This document shows positions 18,901 to 27,509 of a stretch of 64,000 bases of DNA, piece after piece. The translations under genes and the position numbers were made by a program. A model generated the notes under the pieces. That model was not told the origin of the DNA, did not search any database, and saw only the letters and a list, made by a program, of their open reading frames with translations. The stretch lies in NCBI RefSeq assembly GCF_003260995.1, contig NZ_CP030040.1, positions 3,658,109 through 3,722,108 on the forward strand, written 5' to 3'. How positions within the stretch are numbered: position 1 is the stretch's first letter; every line of letters begins with the position of its first letter. Source of the DNA: Acetobacterium sp. KB-1 (GTDB lineage: Bacteria; Bacillota; Clostridia; Eubacteriales; Eubacteriaceae).

Positions 18901-19503
18901 TCCAGCAGTGTTGACAGCTATCAGGATTTAAAAGATGCTGGTATTCGGGACGGACAGCAAGTCAGTATTGGTGGTTTAATTGTGGAGAGCAAAACGATGA
19001 TGACAAAGAAAGGCCAGATGATGGCGTTTCTAACCCTTGAAGATCTTTATGGGCGTATCGAAGTGGTTGTTTTTCCGAAAACATATGATGAGTATCGTCG
19101 TTATTTAAAACAAGATCAGCCATTGGTGATCAAGGGGCGAATCAATTACAATGAAGAAGCTCGAACCTCGGTGATTGCAGCTCAGATCTATCCCATCGGA
19201 GAACCGTCTAAGAACAAACAAAACCTGGCTGTAACCGAAAACAAAGCGCCATATGAGAACAATGACGGAGTCCAAAAGCGCCAAAAGCTGGTTTTGAGTT
19301 TAGGGGATTTAACAGAAAAAGCCTTGATAAAATCGGTAAAATCGATTCTAATTAAGTATCCGGGATCGGTGCCGGTGGTGTTATACTTAAAAAACGAAGG
19401 TAAGCATTTTGGGGCCAATAAAGACTTATGGGTTACCCTTGAAGAAACCCTGATCACTGAATTAGGACAAATTTTAGGAATAAAAAATGTGGAGGTAAAA
19501 TAA
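15955..19503 (+). CDS. dnaE: DNA polymerase III alpha subunit, DnaE type
   Basis: About 1182 residues. The N-terminal PHP domain starts FTHLHVHSEYSLLDG and continues ALTDHGVLFGA. The polymerase core has GPGRGSAAGSLVAYSL and the palm aspartates in PDIDVDFCYERR, then GVFQLESRGMQ, YRPGPMDQIPRYIENK and FNKSHAAAYAVVAYQTAWLK. A C-terminal OB fold follows (ISIGGLIVESKTMMTKKGQMMAFLTLED). There is no inserted exonuclease domain, so this is DnaE and not PolC. ATG at 15955 is preferred because DnaE proteins normally begin right before the HVHSEYS motif and a purine-rich stretch precedes it. ATG at 15919 is the longer option. pfkA begins 3 bases later, a known Firmicute order. Confidence 0.95.
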   Translation: MEKQFTHLHVHSEYSLLDGFGRINELVKAVAESGMESIALTDHGVLFGAVDFYKACLKEKIHPVIGCEVYVAPRGLENKDPVYDKERAHLILLAESNLGYKNLMKIVSKGFIDGFYYKPRVDHDCLRKYSDGIICLSACIAGEIPQLILNNDLAGAEERCRVYQDIFGKDHFFLEIQDHRLREEALINERMIQLSKKMSIPLVATNDVHYVHKEDSENHDILLCIQTAATVSDEKRMRFPNNEFYLKSQEEMRKLFADLPEAIENSNRIARRCQVSFDLEKTHLPQFELPPGERARDYLKSLCMAGLVKKYQTLTKELQDRLAYELETIHTMGFDDYFLIVWDFIKYAKDNQIMVGPGRGSAAGSLVAYSLEITTIDPIKYQLLFERFLNPERVTMPDIDVDFCYERRQEVIDYVVNKYGEDRVAQIITFGTMAARGALRDVGRALDMPYSLVDRVAKEIPIHPGVNITIEQALKENPELKKMEDSDADIAKLVKTAQSIEGLSRHASTHAAGVVISDLPLVEYIPLYRNNDVITTQFPMGLLEDLGLLKMDFLGLRTLTVIRDALEHIEHSTGRRLDLDSLEMDDVKVYEMLSKGDTLGVFQLESRGMQQFIKELQPGSFEDIIAGISLYRPGPMDQIPRYIENKKNPSLVTYDHPILENILNVTYGCMVYQEQVMQIFRDVAGFSMGRSDLVRRAMSKKKISVMEAEGLVFIHGEVDQTGKVLVDGAIRRGVSEAAAKKIFEEMKDFAKYAFNKSHAAAYAVVAYQTAWLKCYYPTEFMAALMSSIMDDEKKVAKYIEDCRKMGIHVLPPSINESYEKFSVSSNSICFGLGAVKGLGKNAIAAIIEARKAKGNFLNLRDFCERVDLKSLNRRSIESLIKGGAFDGIGNSRAQMLAIAELIVDQVQREKKDRISGQMSLLDMAGLGGSQELTTLKEDHFPQKEPFSKEERLALEKEVLGLYVTGHPLEKYEDILKKTVTLFSSSVDSYQDLKDAGIRDGQQVSIGGLIVESKTMMTKKGQMMAFLTLEDLYGRIEVVVFPKTYDEYRRYLKQDQPLVIKGRINYNEEARTSVIAAQIYPIGEPSKNKQNLAVTENKAPYENNDGVQKRQKLVLSLGDLTEKALIKSVKSILIKYPGSVPVVLYLKNEGKHFGANKDLWVTLEETLITELGQILGIKNVEVK

Positions 19504-19505
19504 AA

Positions 19506-20462
19506 ATGAGAATTGGAGTTTTAACTAGCGGAGGCGATGCCCCCGGCATGAATGCAGCAATCCGGGCCGTTGTGCGAACAGCAATCTTTAATAAGGTTGA
19601 GGTCTATGGGATTAATCGGGGCTTTGCAGGTTTGCTGGAAGGCGACATTACACCGTTTAGTGTTTATTCGGTAGCGGATATTCTACAGCGGGGGGGAACA
19701 ATCCTCAGGACCTCCAGAAGTGAGTTTTTTGCAACCGAGGCGGGAGTTAAGCAAGGTGCCAAAGTGCTGGAAGAATATGGCATTGACCATCTGATTATTA
19801 TCGGTGGTGATGGCAGCATGAATGGTGCCCTGGCACTCCAGAAATTAGGGGTCAGCGTGGTGGGTATTCCCGGTACCATTGATAATGATCTGGGATTTAC
19901 CGATTATACCATCGGCTTTGATACGGCCGTAACAACAGCCCTGGATGCGATCAGCAAAATCAGAGATACCACCTACTCCCATAATCGCATTAATGTGGTT
20001 CAGGTGATGGGCCGAAAATGCGGCGATATCGCCCTTTACTCGGGATTATCCGGAGGTGCAGAGGCCTTAATTTTGCCGGAGGTTGAAACCGACCTGGATG
20101 CGATTTGTTTGCGACTGCTGCAGGGGAAAGATCGGGGGAAACTTCATAGTATTGTCATGTTAGCAGAAGGCTGCGGTAATTACCGGGATTACTGTGTCAA
20201 GATTGAAGAAAAAACCCAGGTAACAACGAAGGGGACAAATTTGGGCTACATTCAAAGAGGGGGATCACCGTCGAATATGGATCGGAACCTGGCCAGTTTT
20301 ATGGGTTATAATGCGGTATTAAGTATTATAAAGAAAGAAACGGGAACAGTGATGGCCCAGCGATGTGGCTCGTATCTGGATATTCCGATCGAAGAAGCCC
20401 TGGCGATGCCAAAGATTTTCCGACAGGATATTTATGATATGGCTTCGGTATTATCCATTTGA
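19506..20462 (+). CDS. pfkA: ATP-dependent 6-phosphofructokinase
   Basis: 318 residues, the length of bacterial PfkA. The ATP site is GVLTSGGDAPGMNAAIRAVV, GGTILRTSR and IIGGDGSMNGA. Catalysis is shown by GIPGTIDNDLGFTDYTIGFDTA, which holds the TIDND motif, and VQVMGRKCGDIALYSGLSGGAE. It converts fructose-6-phosphate to fructose-1,6-bisphosphate. Its GGAGGT ribosome binding site lies inside the last codons of dnaE, indicating one transcript. pyk follows after a 132-base structured gap. Confidence 0.96.
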   Translation: MRIGVLTSGGDAPGMNAAIRAVVRTAIFNKVEVYGINRGFAGLLEGDITPFSVYSVADILQRGGTILRTSRSEFFATEAGVKQGAKVLEEYGIDHLIIIGGDGSMNGALALQKLGVSVVGIPGTIDNDLGFTDYTIGFDTAVTTALDAISKIRDTTYSHNRINVVQVMGRKCGDIALYSGLSGGAEALILPEVETDLDAICLRLLQGKDRGKLHSIVMLAEGCGNYRDYCVKIEEKTQVTTKGTNLGYIQRGGSPSNMDRNLASFMGYNAVLSIIKKETGTVMAQRCGSYLDIPIEEALAMPKIFRQDIYDMASVLSI

Positions 20463-20474
20463 GCGATTCATAAA

Positions 20475-20555
20475 AACAAACATCGTGTAAATCGGGTTAT
20501 ACCAGCGTTATAAACAATAACGATGGTGCTGATCAGTAAGATTTTTATGTTTGTT
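20475..20555 (+). promoter_or_regulatory. structured pfkA-pyk intergenic leader
   Basis: AACAAACAT (20475-20483) pairs with ATGTTTGTT (20547-20555), enclosing a hairpin ACCA-g-CGTTAT / ATAACG-a-TGGT (20501-20527). A T-rich stretch follows the outer helix. It could be a terminator or processing site that sets the pfkA:pyk ratio, or a leader that senses a metabolite. No known riboswitch core was recognised. Confidence 0.45.
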
Positions 20556-20594
20556 ATTTTATAGAGAGAGATTAAATTAGAAAAGAGGTAGAAA

Positions 20595-22337
20595 ATGAAA
20601 AAAACTAAGATTGTCTGCACATTAGGACCAGCAGCAGATACAAAGGAAATATTAAAAGAACTTATTCTCAATGGGATGAATGTGGCACGACTCAATTTTT
20701 CGCACGGTAGTCATGAAGAACATGCGGCCAGAATTAAGCGGATCAAAGAAGTACGTAAAGAGCTGGGGATTCCCGTTGCGATTATGTTGGATACCAAGGG
20801 ACCCGAAATCAGAACTGGAGAACTGAGCGCCGGACAGGTAGAACTGGTTGCCGGAGAAAAGGTAACACTAACCACCGAAATTATCCAGGGTGACGAAAAA
20901 CGTTTCAGTATTTCCCATGAAAATCTTCCCAATGAAGTATCGCCGGGATGTCGGATTCTCATCGATGATGGATTAATTCAATTGGAAGTGGAAGATGTTT
21001 TTAATAATGAAATGGTCTGCACGATTTTAAATGGTGGAACGCTGGGCAGCAAAAAAAGTATCAACCTACCAGGTATGAGCATTGAATTACCTGCTTTAAC
21101 AGAAAAAGATCGCGGTGATATTATTTTTGGAATCCAGCAAAGAGTCGATTATGTGGCGGCATCGTTTGTGAGAAAACCCCATGATGTATTAGAGATCAGA
21201 AAGGTTTTAGAACGCAATGGCGGAGATTTGATTGACATTATTTCTAAAATTGAAAATCAGGAAGGTGTCGAGAATATCGACCGAATTCTTAATGTTTCCG
21301 ATGGAATTATGGTTGCCAGAGGGGATCTGGGGGTAGAAATACCGGCAGAAGATGTACCACTGGTTCAAAAGGGCATTATTCGAAAATGCAACCTTGTCGG
21401 GAAACCCGTTATTACCGCAACTCAAATGCTCGATTCGATGATGCGAAATCCCAGACCGACCCGAGCTGAGGTTGGTGATGTGGCTAACGCCGTGTTTGAT
21501 GGAACAGATGCCGTGATGTTATCAGGTGAAACAGCAGCGGGATCTTATCCGATAGAGTCTGTAAAAACGATGTTTAATATTGTCGTAAAAAGCGAAGATT
21601 CGGAAGAGTACGCCCGTCGTAAAAAACCGGATCATGGGGAACTGAGCATTACGAATGCAGTTAGCGAAGGGGCGTGTCAGATTTCTGAACAACTCGATGC
21701 ACAGACCATTATCGCAGCCACATCTTCAGGTCATACGGCCCGGATGATTTCCAAATACCGTCCTGATTGCGGGATTCTGGCGGTTACTGATAAGGTGACA
21801 ACGATTCGCCGTCTGGCCCTGGTTTGGGGAGTCAATTGTATTTACACGCCGGAATTTAAGGACACTGACAGTATGATTATGGATGCGGTAAAAAAAGCAA
21901 TGGAGCAGGGCTATGTGCAATTTGGAGATCTCGCCATCGTTGCTGCAGGTGTGCCCTTAGGTGTTCAGGGAAATACCAATATGATTAAGGTTCATACCGT
22001 CGGAAATGCCATCATTAATGGGGTCGGCATTGGGAAAAACTCAGTGACTGGCCTTGCTAAACTCATTACTTCTGATAATCTGGATGACTTTCAGGAAGGT
22101 GATATTTTAGTGGTGAAAACCCTGACACCAGAGCTTAGTCAGATCTTACTGTTGGCATCGGCAATTATTACGGAAGAAGGTGGACTCAGTTCGGAAGGTG
22201 CCATTGCCGGACTTCATTATGATATTCCGGTTATTGTCAATGTTGTTAAAGCGTTGGAAATCCTTGAACATGGGAAACTTATTTCAGTTGATCCCATCCG
22301 TGGGGTTGTTTATCAGGGCCGGGTTCAAACGAAGTAG
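20595..22337 (+). CDS. pyk: pyruvate kinase with extra C-terminal PEP-utiliser domain
   Basis: 580 residues, longer than the 470-residue E. coli type. Residues 1-475 are the catalytic enzyme: TKIVCTLGPAADTKE, RLNFSHGSHEEH, MLDTKGPEIRTG, KIENQEGVENIDRIL, MVARGDLGVEIPAEDVPLVQK and MLSGETAAGSYP. The last ~100 residues form the PEP-utilising-enzyme mobile domain, ending GGLSSEGAIAGLHYDIPVIVN. Its usual histidine position (T-S-H-A/T in the family) reads GGLSSEGA here, so the domain has no catalytic histidine, as in Bacillus-type pyruvate kinases. It makes ATP and pyruvate from PEP and ADP. AAGAGGTAG precedes the ATG. Confidence 0.95.
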   Translation: MKKTKIVCTLGPAADTKEILKELILNGMNVARLNFSHGSHEEHAARIKRIKEVRKELGIPVAIMLDTKGPEIRTGELSAGQVELVAGEKVTLTTEIIQGDEKRFSISHENLPNEVSPGCRILIDDGLIQLEVEDVFNNEMVCTILNGGTLGSKKSINLPGMSIELPALTEKDRGDIIFGIQQRVDYVAASFVRKPHDVLEIRKVLERNGGDLIDIISKIENQEGVENIDRILNVSDGIMVARGDLGVEIPAEDVPLVQKGIIRKCNLVGKPVITATQMLDSMMRNPRPTRAEVGDVANAVFDGTDAVMLSGETAAGSYPIESVKTMFNIVVKSEDSEEYARRKKPDHGELSITNAVSEGACQISEQLDAQTIIAATSSGHTARMISKYRPDCGILAVTDKVTTIRRLALVWGVNCIYTPEFKDTDSMIMDAVKKAMEQGYVQFGDLAIVAAGVPLGVQGNTNMIKVHTVGNAIINGVGIGKNSVTGLAKLITSDNLDDFQEGDILVVKTLTPELSQILLLASAIITEEGGLSSEGAIAGLHYDIPVIVNVVKALEILEHGKLISVDPIRGVVYQGRVQTK

Positions 22338-22355
22338 AATTAATTAAATACTTAA

Positions 22356-22395
22356 TAAAAAGCGATTGGTATCATATGATACCAATCGCTTTTTG
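22356..22395. terminator. bidirectional intrinsic terminator between pyk and the lipoprotein gene
   Basis: A perfect palindrome with 14-base arms (AAAAGCGATTGGTA...) around ATCATATGAT-type bases, with A-run and T-run on the two sides. It serves both convergent transcripts. Confidence 0.92.
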
Positions 22396-22398
22396 GAT

Positions 22399-23529
22399 TC
22401 AGTCAATTTTATAGGTGAGTTGATAGGTTTGGGATAGTGTATGATCATCGGTTGAGTTAATACTGTTTGAGCTTTTTTCGACTGAGAAAAAAAGCATGGA
22501 TTTGTAAGGGTGACAAATAATCTCTGAATTTACGCTAAGTGGTGCCGTGAGCTGGAGCGGATTTTTACCACTTGTATCCATGATCCAGATCGACTTGGAT
22601 TGAGCATCAGAATTTGGTGTTGTCTGAGTAAAGACAATGCGCTCACCGTTTGGCGTAAAGCGGACTGATCCAAAACTACCGTCTGCGATACTGCTTGAGT
22701 TTGTCGCGTTGGTATCCCAGGTACGGATCGTTTGGGAGTCGCCGCCGTTTTTAACAAAGACCACTTGATTGTTTAAGTCGTTAATATCAAAACTGCTCAC
22801 ATTATCAGCAATTAGGGTGGAAGACAATTCAGAAGAAGCATCATCTAATTTTGCATAGTATAGATTCGTTCGTTCTTCATTCTGGGGGTCGGTTGCCATA
22901 AACACGACGACCTTTTCTTTATTGATATAGTCAACGGCCAGGATATTATAGTTGTTAAGAAGCTTATAAATCTGTCGATTCCCTTCACTGTCGGCCTTTA
23001 CAATCTGACTTGTGTTATTGGCATAGACCACCTGGCCGGAATCGCCAATACCAAAGCGCTGGATAACATTTTCTTCCGGCAGGGAAATGATCCGGGTCGT
23101 GTTTTTGTTGACGTCCGACCAGACAATCTGAGTGTCGATGCTGCCCGTTAAGGGATCGACTAATTTTTCGGCATAGTAAATACCTGTGTCAAAGGTATCA
23201 TAAAAGGCGCTCAATGGTCTTTTGTCAGAATTGACAAATGAGGACAACTGCATCGTTTCAATAGTATAGGTGTCAATATTATAGAAGGTCCCAAAAGTAA
23301 AAAGGATCAGATTATTTCCGCTATTGGTAATATCCTGTACGATTCCGGGGGCGATCATAGTATAAGATTGAATGCTAACTTGCTGTGGCAAAGGGTCATT
23401 TGAGGTTGGGTTATTTCGTAAAACAACCGGTACATTTACAGGAATAAAGAGGTTCTGGCAACCACTGGTGATAAACAAACTCAATAAAACAAAACAAAAG
23501 ACAAGGACTCTATTTTTTGCTTTTTTCAT
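22399..23529 (-). CDS. beta-propeller (TolB/WD40-like) lipoprotein linked to the sensor kinase
   Basis: About 376 residues. The N-terminus MKKAKNRV plus a hydrophobic helix ends in the lipobox FITSGCQ, so it is a membrane-anchored lipoprotein. The remainder has repeated propeller-type strands such as QIVWSDVNKNTTRI, QVVYANNTSQI, SVRFTPNGERIVFTQ and SIWIMDTSGKNPLQLT; the last two are typical TolB/WD40-like blade sequences. ATG at 23529 is chosen for the GGAGGTG ribosome binding site, not the longer start at 23544. It overlaps the end of the kinase gene by 20 bases. It probably assists or modulates the sensor, as YycH-type lipoproteins do for WalK. That link is inference. Confidence 0.72.
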   Translation of the reverse strand: MKKAKNRVLVFCFVLLSLFITSGCQNLFIPVNVPVVLRNNPTSNDPLPQQVSIQSYTMIAPGIVQDITNSGNNLILFTFGTFYNIDTYTIETMQLSSFVNSDKRPLSAFYDTFDTGIYYAEKLVDPLTGSIDTQIVWSDVNKNTTRIISLPEENVIQRFGIGDSGQVVYANNTSQIVKADSEGNRQIYKLLNNYNILAVDYINKEKVVVFMATDPQNEERTNLYYAKLDDASSELSSTLIADNVSSFDINDLNNQVVFVKNGGDSQTIRTWDTNATNSSSIADGSFGSVRFTPNGERIVFTQTTPNSDAQSKSIWIMDTSGKNPLQLTAPLSVNSEIICHPYKSMLFFSVEKSSNSINSTDDHTLSQTYQLTYKID

Positions 23530-25318
23530 CGGTTTCACCTCCATAAATTAAGACGGACAAAATGGGAAGTGTCACAATAATATTGGTCCCTTCGCCCACT
23601 TGACTGACAATGTCAATTTTTCCATCATGTTTTTCGACAATCTGTTTTACAATATAAAGGCCCAGGCCGGAGCCACCTTCATCATAACCCCGGGAACGAT
23701 CCTCTTCAACCCGATAAAAAGCATTGAAGATCCGTTTTTGTTCAATTTCTGAAATCCCCGGTCCATAATCGCGGATCGATACGACGATGTGATTATCCTC
23801 AATAGCTGAAATGACATCAATAATTTCACCACGGTTTGAATATTTGATGGCATTATGGATGATATTGATAAAGACTTGTTGGAGTCGGTCATAATCCCCC
23901 AGGATTTCAGGAAGATCTTCAGATACATAATTAATTTCGATATCGGATTGACTGGCCTTAATCTGCATTTGTTCAACCACCTCGGAAAGAAGCAAAACAA
24001 TATTCAGGTTCGTTTTCTTAAAATCAAACTCAGCTTTATCAAACTTGTTGACGTTTAAAAGGTTATCAACGAGTCGCAGCAGTCGATGCCCCTCCCGATT
24101 GATGGTGTTCAGCGAGCGGTTAAGAATTTCCGGATCGGCGACCTGTCGCCGGGTGAGCATGTCGGTATATCCAATGATGGTGGTTAGAGGGGTACGCAAT
24201 TCGTGAGAAACACTGCTGATAAATTTCCGCTGTTCTTCCTGAATATGGCGAGCAGCGGTCATATTACGGATGATGATCATATAGTTTTCTTCAAAACCCT
24301 TTTCCCGGATGGGACTGCCAATCAACAGCAGATTCCGGTTGTTGCAGTCAATTTCTTCAGATATATGGTCTTTGCCGTTTTTAAGGCTGTCAAAAATATC
24401 CCGCAAAAAAGATTGATACTGAAAATCATAAATCGTTTTGGGGTTGCTCACATTAAAATAAGTTTTTATATAACTGTTTGAAGTGATAATATTACCGTTT
24501 TTATCAATCGCCAAAAGCCCATCATCGATGGAAGCCAGAACCCCGGCCAGCCGTTTTCGTTCTGATTCCAGTTGCAGGATAACACTGTTGATATTGGTAA
24601 CCATGCCGTTAAAGGCATGGGTCAGATCCCCGATTTCATCGGTGTGTTTATAATAAATCGTTAAATTATAATTACCGTGATTGATTTCATTCGATATTTT
24701 AGTCAAATCTTTGATGGGCTGAAAAAAGTGCTTGGAAAAGGTCATGGTTACAAAAATCATAACCATCAGACCAATTACGCCACCAATCCCGAAAAGGATC
24801 CCGGCAATACGTAAAAAGTTGTCCATTTCGTGCATTGAATCGATGAAACCAATGTAACCGACCACGGTATTATCAATTATAATCGGAGACGCAAAATACG
24901 CCATATGGGCATCATTAATGGACTTTAAGGTAAAAACTGATGCATTTTCAGCCACGGCAAGATCAACCTCTGTTTTTAGTGTATTGGTAAGGGTTGTTTC
25001 TTCAAGCGAATCGGCAATGCGATTTCCCATGTCATCAAAAAGCACGACCCGGTGATTTTTGCTTTCGGCGATGCTTTTTGAAAGATACAGACTATTGGTA
25101 AAAAATCGGTTTTTAAGGGAATCCGGGCTCTGAACATTTTTTAATTCCTGACTGATCAGTAAGGTGGAGTCCTGGGCTGTTTTTTGCAAGGTGTCTTTTG
25201 TTTGGTTAATATAGTAGTAGGAGGTTCCTTGAAAAACACAAAATACAACAATTAAGAATGCAAAAGCAAAAAGTAGGATATTGTATAAGATCATTCGAAC
25301 CCGATAGCTTAGTTGCAT
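23510..25318 (-). CDS. membrane sensor histidine kinase, WalK/PhoR-like
   Basis: 602 residues. Membrane helices at about 10-30 and 170-193 flank an extracytoplasmic sensor domain. A HAMP linker follows (about 195-250), then a PAS domain (about 255-355, LASIDDGLLAIDKNGNIITSN), then HisKA with the phosphorylated His372 in FISSVSHELRTPLTTIIGYT. The ATPase domain has NIIHNAIKYS, RDYGPGI, IFNAFYRVEEDRSR and GSGLGLYIVKQIVEKHDG. It would phosphorylate the response regulator whose stop codon overlaps its start codon (TAATG). Signal unknown; a cell-envelope signal is plausible given the architecture. Confidence 0.93.
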   Translation of the reverse strand: MQLSYRVRMILYNILLFAFAFLIVVFCVFQGTSYYYINQTKDTLQKTAQDSTLLISQELKNVQSPDSLKNRFFTNSLYLSKSIAESKNHRVVLFDDMGNRIADSLEETTLTNTLKTEVDLAVAENASVFTLKSINDAHMAYFASPIIIDNTVVGYIGFIDSMHEMDNFLRIAGILFGIGGVIGLMVMIFVTMTFSKHFFQPIKDLTKISNEINHGNYNLTIYYKHTDEIGDLTHAFNGMVTNINSVILQLESERKRLAGVLASIDDGLLAIDKNGNIITSNSYIKTYFNVSNPKTIYDFQYQSFLRDIFDSLKNGKDHISEEIDCNNRNLLLIGSPIREKGFEENYMIIIRNMTAARHIQEEQRKFISSVSHELRTPLTTIIGYTDMLTRRQVADPEILNRSLNTINREGHRLLRLVDNLLNVNKFDKAEFDFKKTNLNIVLLLSEVVEQMQIKASQSDIEINYVSEDLPEILGDYDRLQQVFINIIHNAIKYSNRGEIIDVISAIEDNHIVVSIRDYGPGISEIEQKRIFNAFYRVEEDRSRGYDEGGSGLGLYIVKQIVEKHDGKIDIVSQVGEGTNIIVTLPILSVLIYGGETDEKSKK

Positions 25319-26004
25319 TAAAGTTTCCTCATTTTATATCCAATTCCAAAAACAGTTTGGATGTATTTATTGCCCTGGGTGTCAATTTTTCGTCGGATGC
25401 GCTGAACGTGCATATCAACTGTTCGGGTGTCGCCGTAATAATCATATCCCCAGATTTTTTCAAGTAGTGTATCGCGGGGGAAAACCTGCTCCAAATTGGA
25501 TGCCAGCAAAAAGAGCAATTCAAATTCTTTGGGAGTGAGATGGATCTCGTTTCCTTCTAACAAGACCATTCGTTCATCAGCATAAATGCTTAAGTCACCA
25601 TTTTTTAACAGCGATTCCTGTTTTTGAGGTTCAATGGTAATTGTTGAACGTCTGAGATGCGCTTTGATTCGGGCGAGCAGTTCGCGGTTATCAAAGGGTT
25701 TGGTCAGATAATCGTCAGCGCCCAGTTCCAGCCCTAAGACTTTGTCAATGATATCGGTTTTGGCGGTTAAAAGAATAATTGGAACGCCCAATTGGGGAGA
25801 CAGCTCCCGACAAACATCATAACCGTTTTTCTTTGGTAGCATAATATCCAGCACGATAAGATCCGGACGGACCGCTAATGCTTTTTCGACAGCTTCTATA
25901 CCATCGCTGGCGGTTTCCACCTGATAACCTTCAAATTCCAGTTCCAGTTTTATTAAATCAACAATCGATGCTTCGTCATCGACAACGAGTATTTTCTCAT
26001 TCAT
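25318..26004 (-). CDS. OmpR/PhoB-family response regulator
   Basis: About 228 residues. The receiver domain has the acidic pocket DDE near residue 9, the phosphorylated aspartate (about D53) in LIVLDIMLPKKNG, then LLTAKTD and YLTKPFDNREL. The C-terminal winged helix includes ERMVLLEGNEIHLTPKEFELL, VFPRDTLLEKIWGYDYYGDTRTVDMHVQRIRRKI and the closing TVFGIGYKM. ATG at 26004 is preferred over 26010 because AGG lies about 7 bases before it. It is the first gene of the regulator-kinase-lipoprotein operon. Confidence 0.94.
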   Translation of the reverse strand: MNEKILVVDDEASIVDLIKLELEFEGYQVETASDGIEAVEKALAVRPDLIVLDIMLPKKNGYDVCRELSPQLGVPIILLTAKTDIIDKVLGLELGADDYLTKPFDNRELLARIKAHLRRSTITIEPQKQESLLKNGDLSIYADERMVLLEGNEIHLTPKEFELLFLLASNLEQVFPRDTLLEKIWGYDYYGDTRTVDMHVQRIRRKIDTQGNKYIQTVFGIGYKMRKL

Positions 26005-26147
26005 TTTCATACCTGCTTTCTTAGCTTACTATAATAAAAAATCATTAAAATTTCTTTAAGTTCCTGTAGACTGCCGAACCGATGCAAACAACATGATGTA
26101 ACAATTGTTGGTACTGCGTGACGTTTTATCGATCGTTTTAAACCAGT

Positions 26148-26858
26148 TTAAAACCACAGATTCAATTGTTCCTTGTTTTGGATAGCTCCCAAAACCCGGT
26201 CATCCAGATCCGGGATGGTTTTGCGGAGGTTTTTAATCATCTGTTTGATGTCTTCTCGTTTGGTGTAGCCATTGGCGGGACAGGTGCTTTGGATTACCGG
26301 CAGATCTTTCATTTCCGGGTCTCCGATAATGTCCCGTTCCTTAACAAAAATTAAGGGACGGATCAGGGTGATGTCTTTTCGATCCAGATAGGTAACCGGT
26401 GAAAAGGTGTTGATCCGGCCTTCGTAAAACAGGCTGAGAAAAAAAGTCTCGATGGCGTCATCGGCATGATGGCCCAGGGCGACAGTTCGGCAGCCTTGCT
26501 CGATGGCCAGATCATGAAGAGCACCACGTTTCATGCGGGCACACAGTGAACAGGGATTTTTTTCCTGTCGTTCTTCAAATATGATCGGGCCGATAGTGGT
26601 TTTTTTGATGGTGTAGGGAACCTTTAGTCGGGCACATAAATCCACTAATGGGGTCAGATCCATGCCGTCAAAGCCCATATCCAGGGTAATCCCTTCCAGT
26701 TCAAAGGGGACTGGCGAAAAGTATTGAAAGCGTTTCATGGCATAAAGTAGTGCCGTGCTGTCTTTTCCTCCGGACAGACCAATCGCAATGCGGTCTCCGG
26801 GTTTGATCATCTGATATTTTTCAATACCCCGGCGAAGGGGACCAAGAATTTTTTTCAT
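26148..26858 (-). CDS. TtcA/TilS-superfamily PP-loop ATPase (tRNA thiolation-type)
   Basis: 236 residues. The PP-loop is IGLSGGKDSTALLYAM. A CSLCARMKRGAL motif and ALGHHADDAIETFFL follow. These are the signatures of TtcA-like enzymes, which adenylate and then thiolate a tRNA base (2-thiocytidine 32 in E. coli). The paired cysteines here (CxxC, and TCPANG later) suit Fe-S cluster binding. It is somewhat shorter than E. coli TtcA (about 310 residues). An activity on another tRNA position or on a non-tRNA substrate is possible. It stands alone on the minus strand. Confidence 0.82.
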   Translation of the reverse strand: MKKILGPLRRGIEKYQMIKPGDRIAIGLSGGKDSTALLYAMKRFQYFSPVPFELEGITLDMGFDGMDLTPLVDLCARLKVPYTIKKTTIGPIIFEERQEKNPCSLCARMKRGALHDLAIEQGCRTVALGHHADDAIETFFLSLFYEGRINTFSPVTYLDRKDITLIRPLIFVKERDIIGDPEMKDLPVIQSTCPANGYTKREDIKQMIKNLRKTIPDLDDRVLGAIQNKEQLNLWF

Positions 26859-27008
26859 GGTGTACTCCTGTTTTCATTTTGATGCTAAAGTAAAGCGTCA
26901 CGTTTCAGCACTTGTCAAAGTCTTTCATAAAAGGTACAATATAGTCTTAATGGCTTTCTATAGTCATTCTAACACTTAACAGAAGAGATTAAAAGGAGAT
27001 TTGTTTAA

Positions 27009-27494
27009 ATGAAACAGGCAATTATTAGTTTTTTGGCATTTTTACCGGATTGGCTGGAAATCATTGTCATATCTGCCATTCCCATTGTTGAACTAAGAGG
27101 TGCCATTCCTCTGGCAATTTTAGCTTATGATATGCCCTACCTGCAAGCCTATTTATTAGGTGTGTTGGGGAGTATTATTCCGGCACCGTTTATCTTATTG
27201 TTTATTCCAGCCATCCTGAAATGGATGTCGGGAACCAAGGTTTTCGGGAAGATGGCGAATTGGATTATTGCCAAAGGAATGAAAAAATCGGATAAATTGA
27301 CGAAGTATGAGTTTTGGGGCTTATTTATCTTTGTGGCGATTCCTTTGCCGGGAACAGGAGTTTGGACCGGGTGTCTGGCTGCTTCACTGATCGGACTGGA
27401 TTTTAAGCACAGTATGATCTCGGTAGTTCTGGGTTCAGCAACGGCAGGTGTGATTGTTACCGCATTGGTGGCAGCCGGCCTGTCGTTATTTTAA
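27009..27494 (+). CDS. small multidrug-export-type membrane protein (COG2426 family)
   Basis: 161 residues, mostly hydrophobic with four to five predicted helices. Conserved segments of the COG2426 family are seen: ISAIPIVELRGAIPLAI, LGVLGSIIPAPFILLFIPAIL and the AIPLPGTGVWTGCLAASL loop. The family is annotated as putative small multidrug exporters, but real substrates are unknown. AAGGAG precedes the ATG. It lies 15 bases before the aminopeptidase gene and is probably cotranscribed with it. Confidence 0.8.
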   Translation: MKQAIISFLAFLPDWLEIIVISAIPIVELRGAIPLAILAYDMPYLQAYLLGVLGSIIPAPFILLFIPAILKWMSGTKVFGKMANWIIAKGMKKSDKLTKYEFWGLFIFVAIPLPGTGVWTGCLAASLIGLDFKHSMISVVLGSATAGVIVTALVAAGLSLF

Positions 27495-27509
27495 ATAGTA
27501 GGAGAAGTG

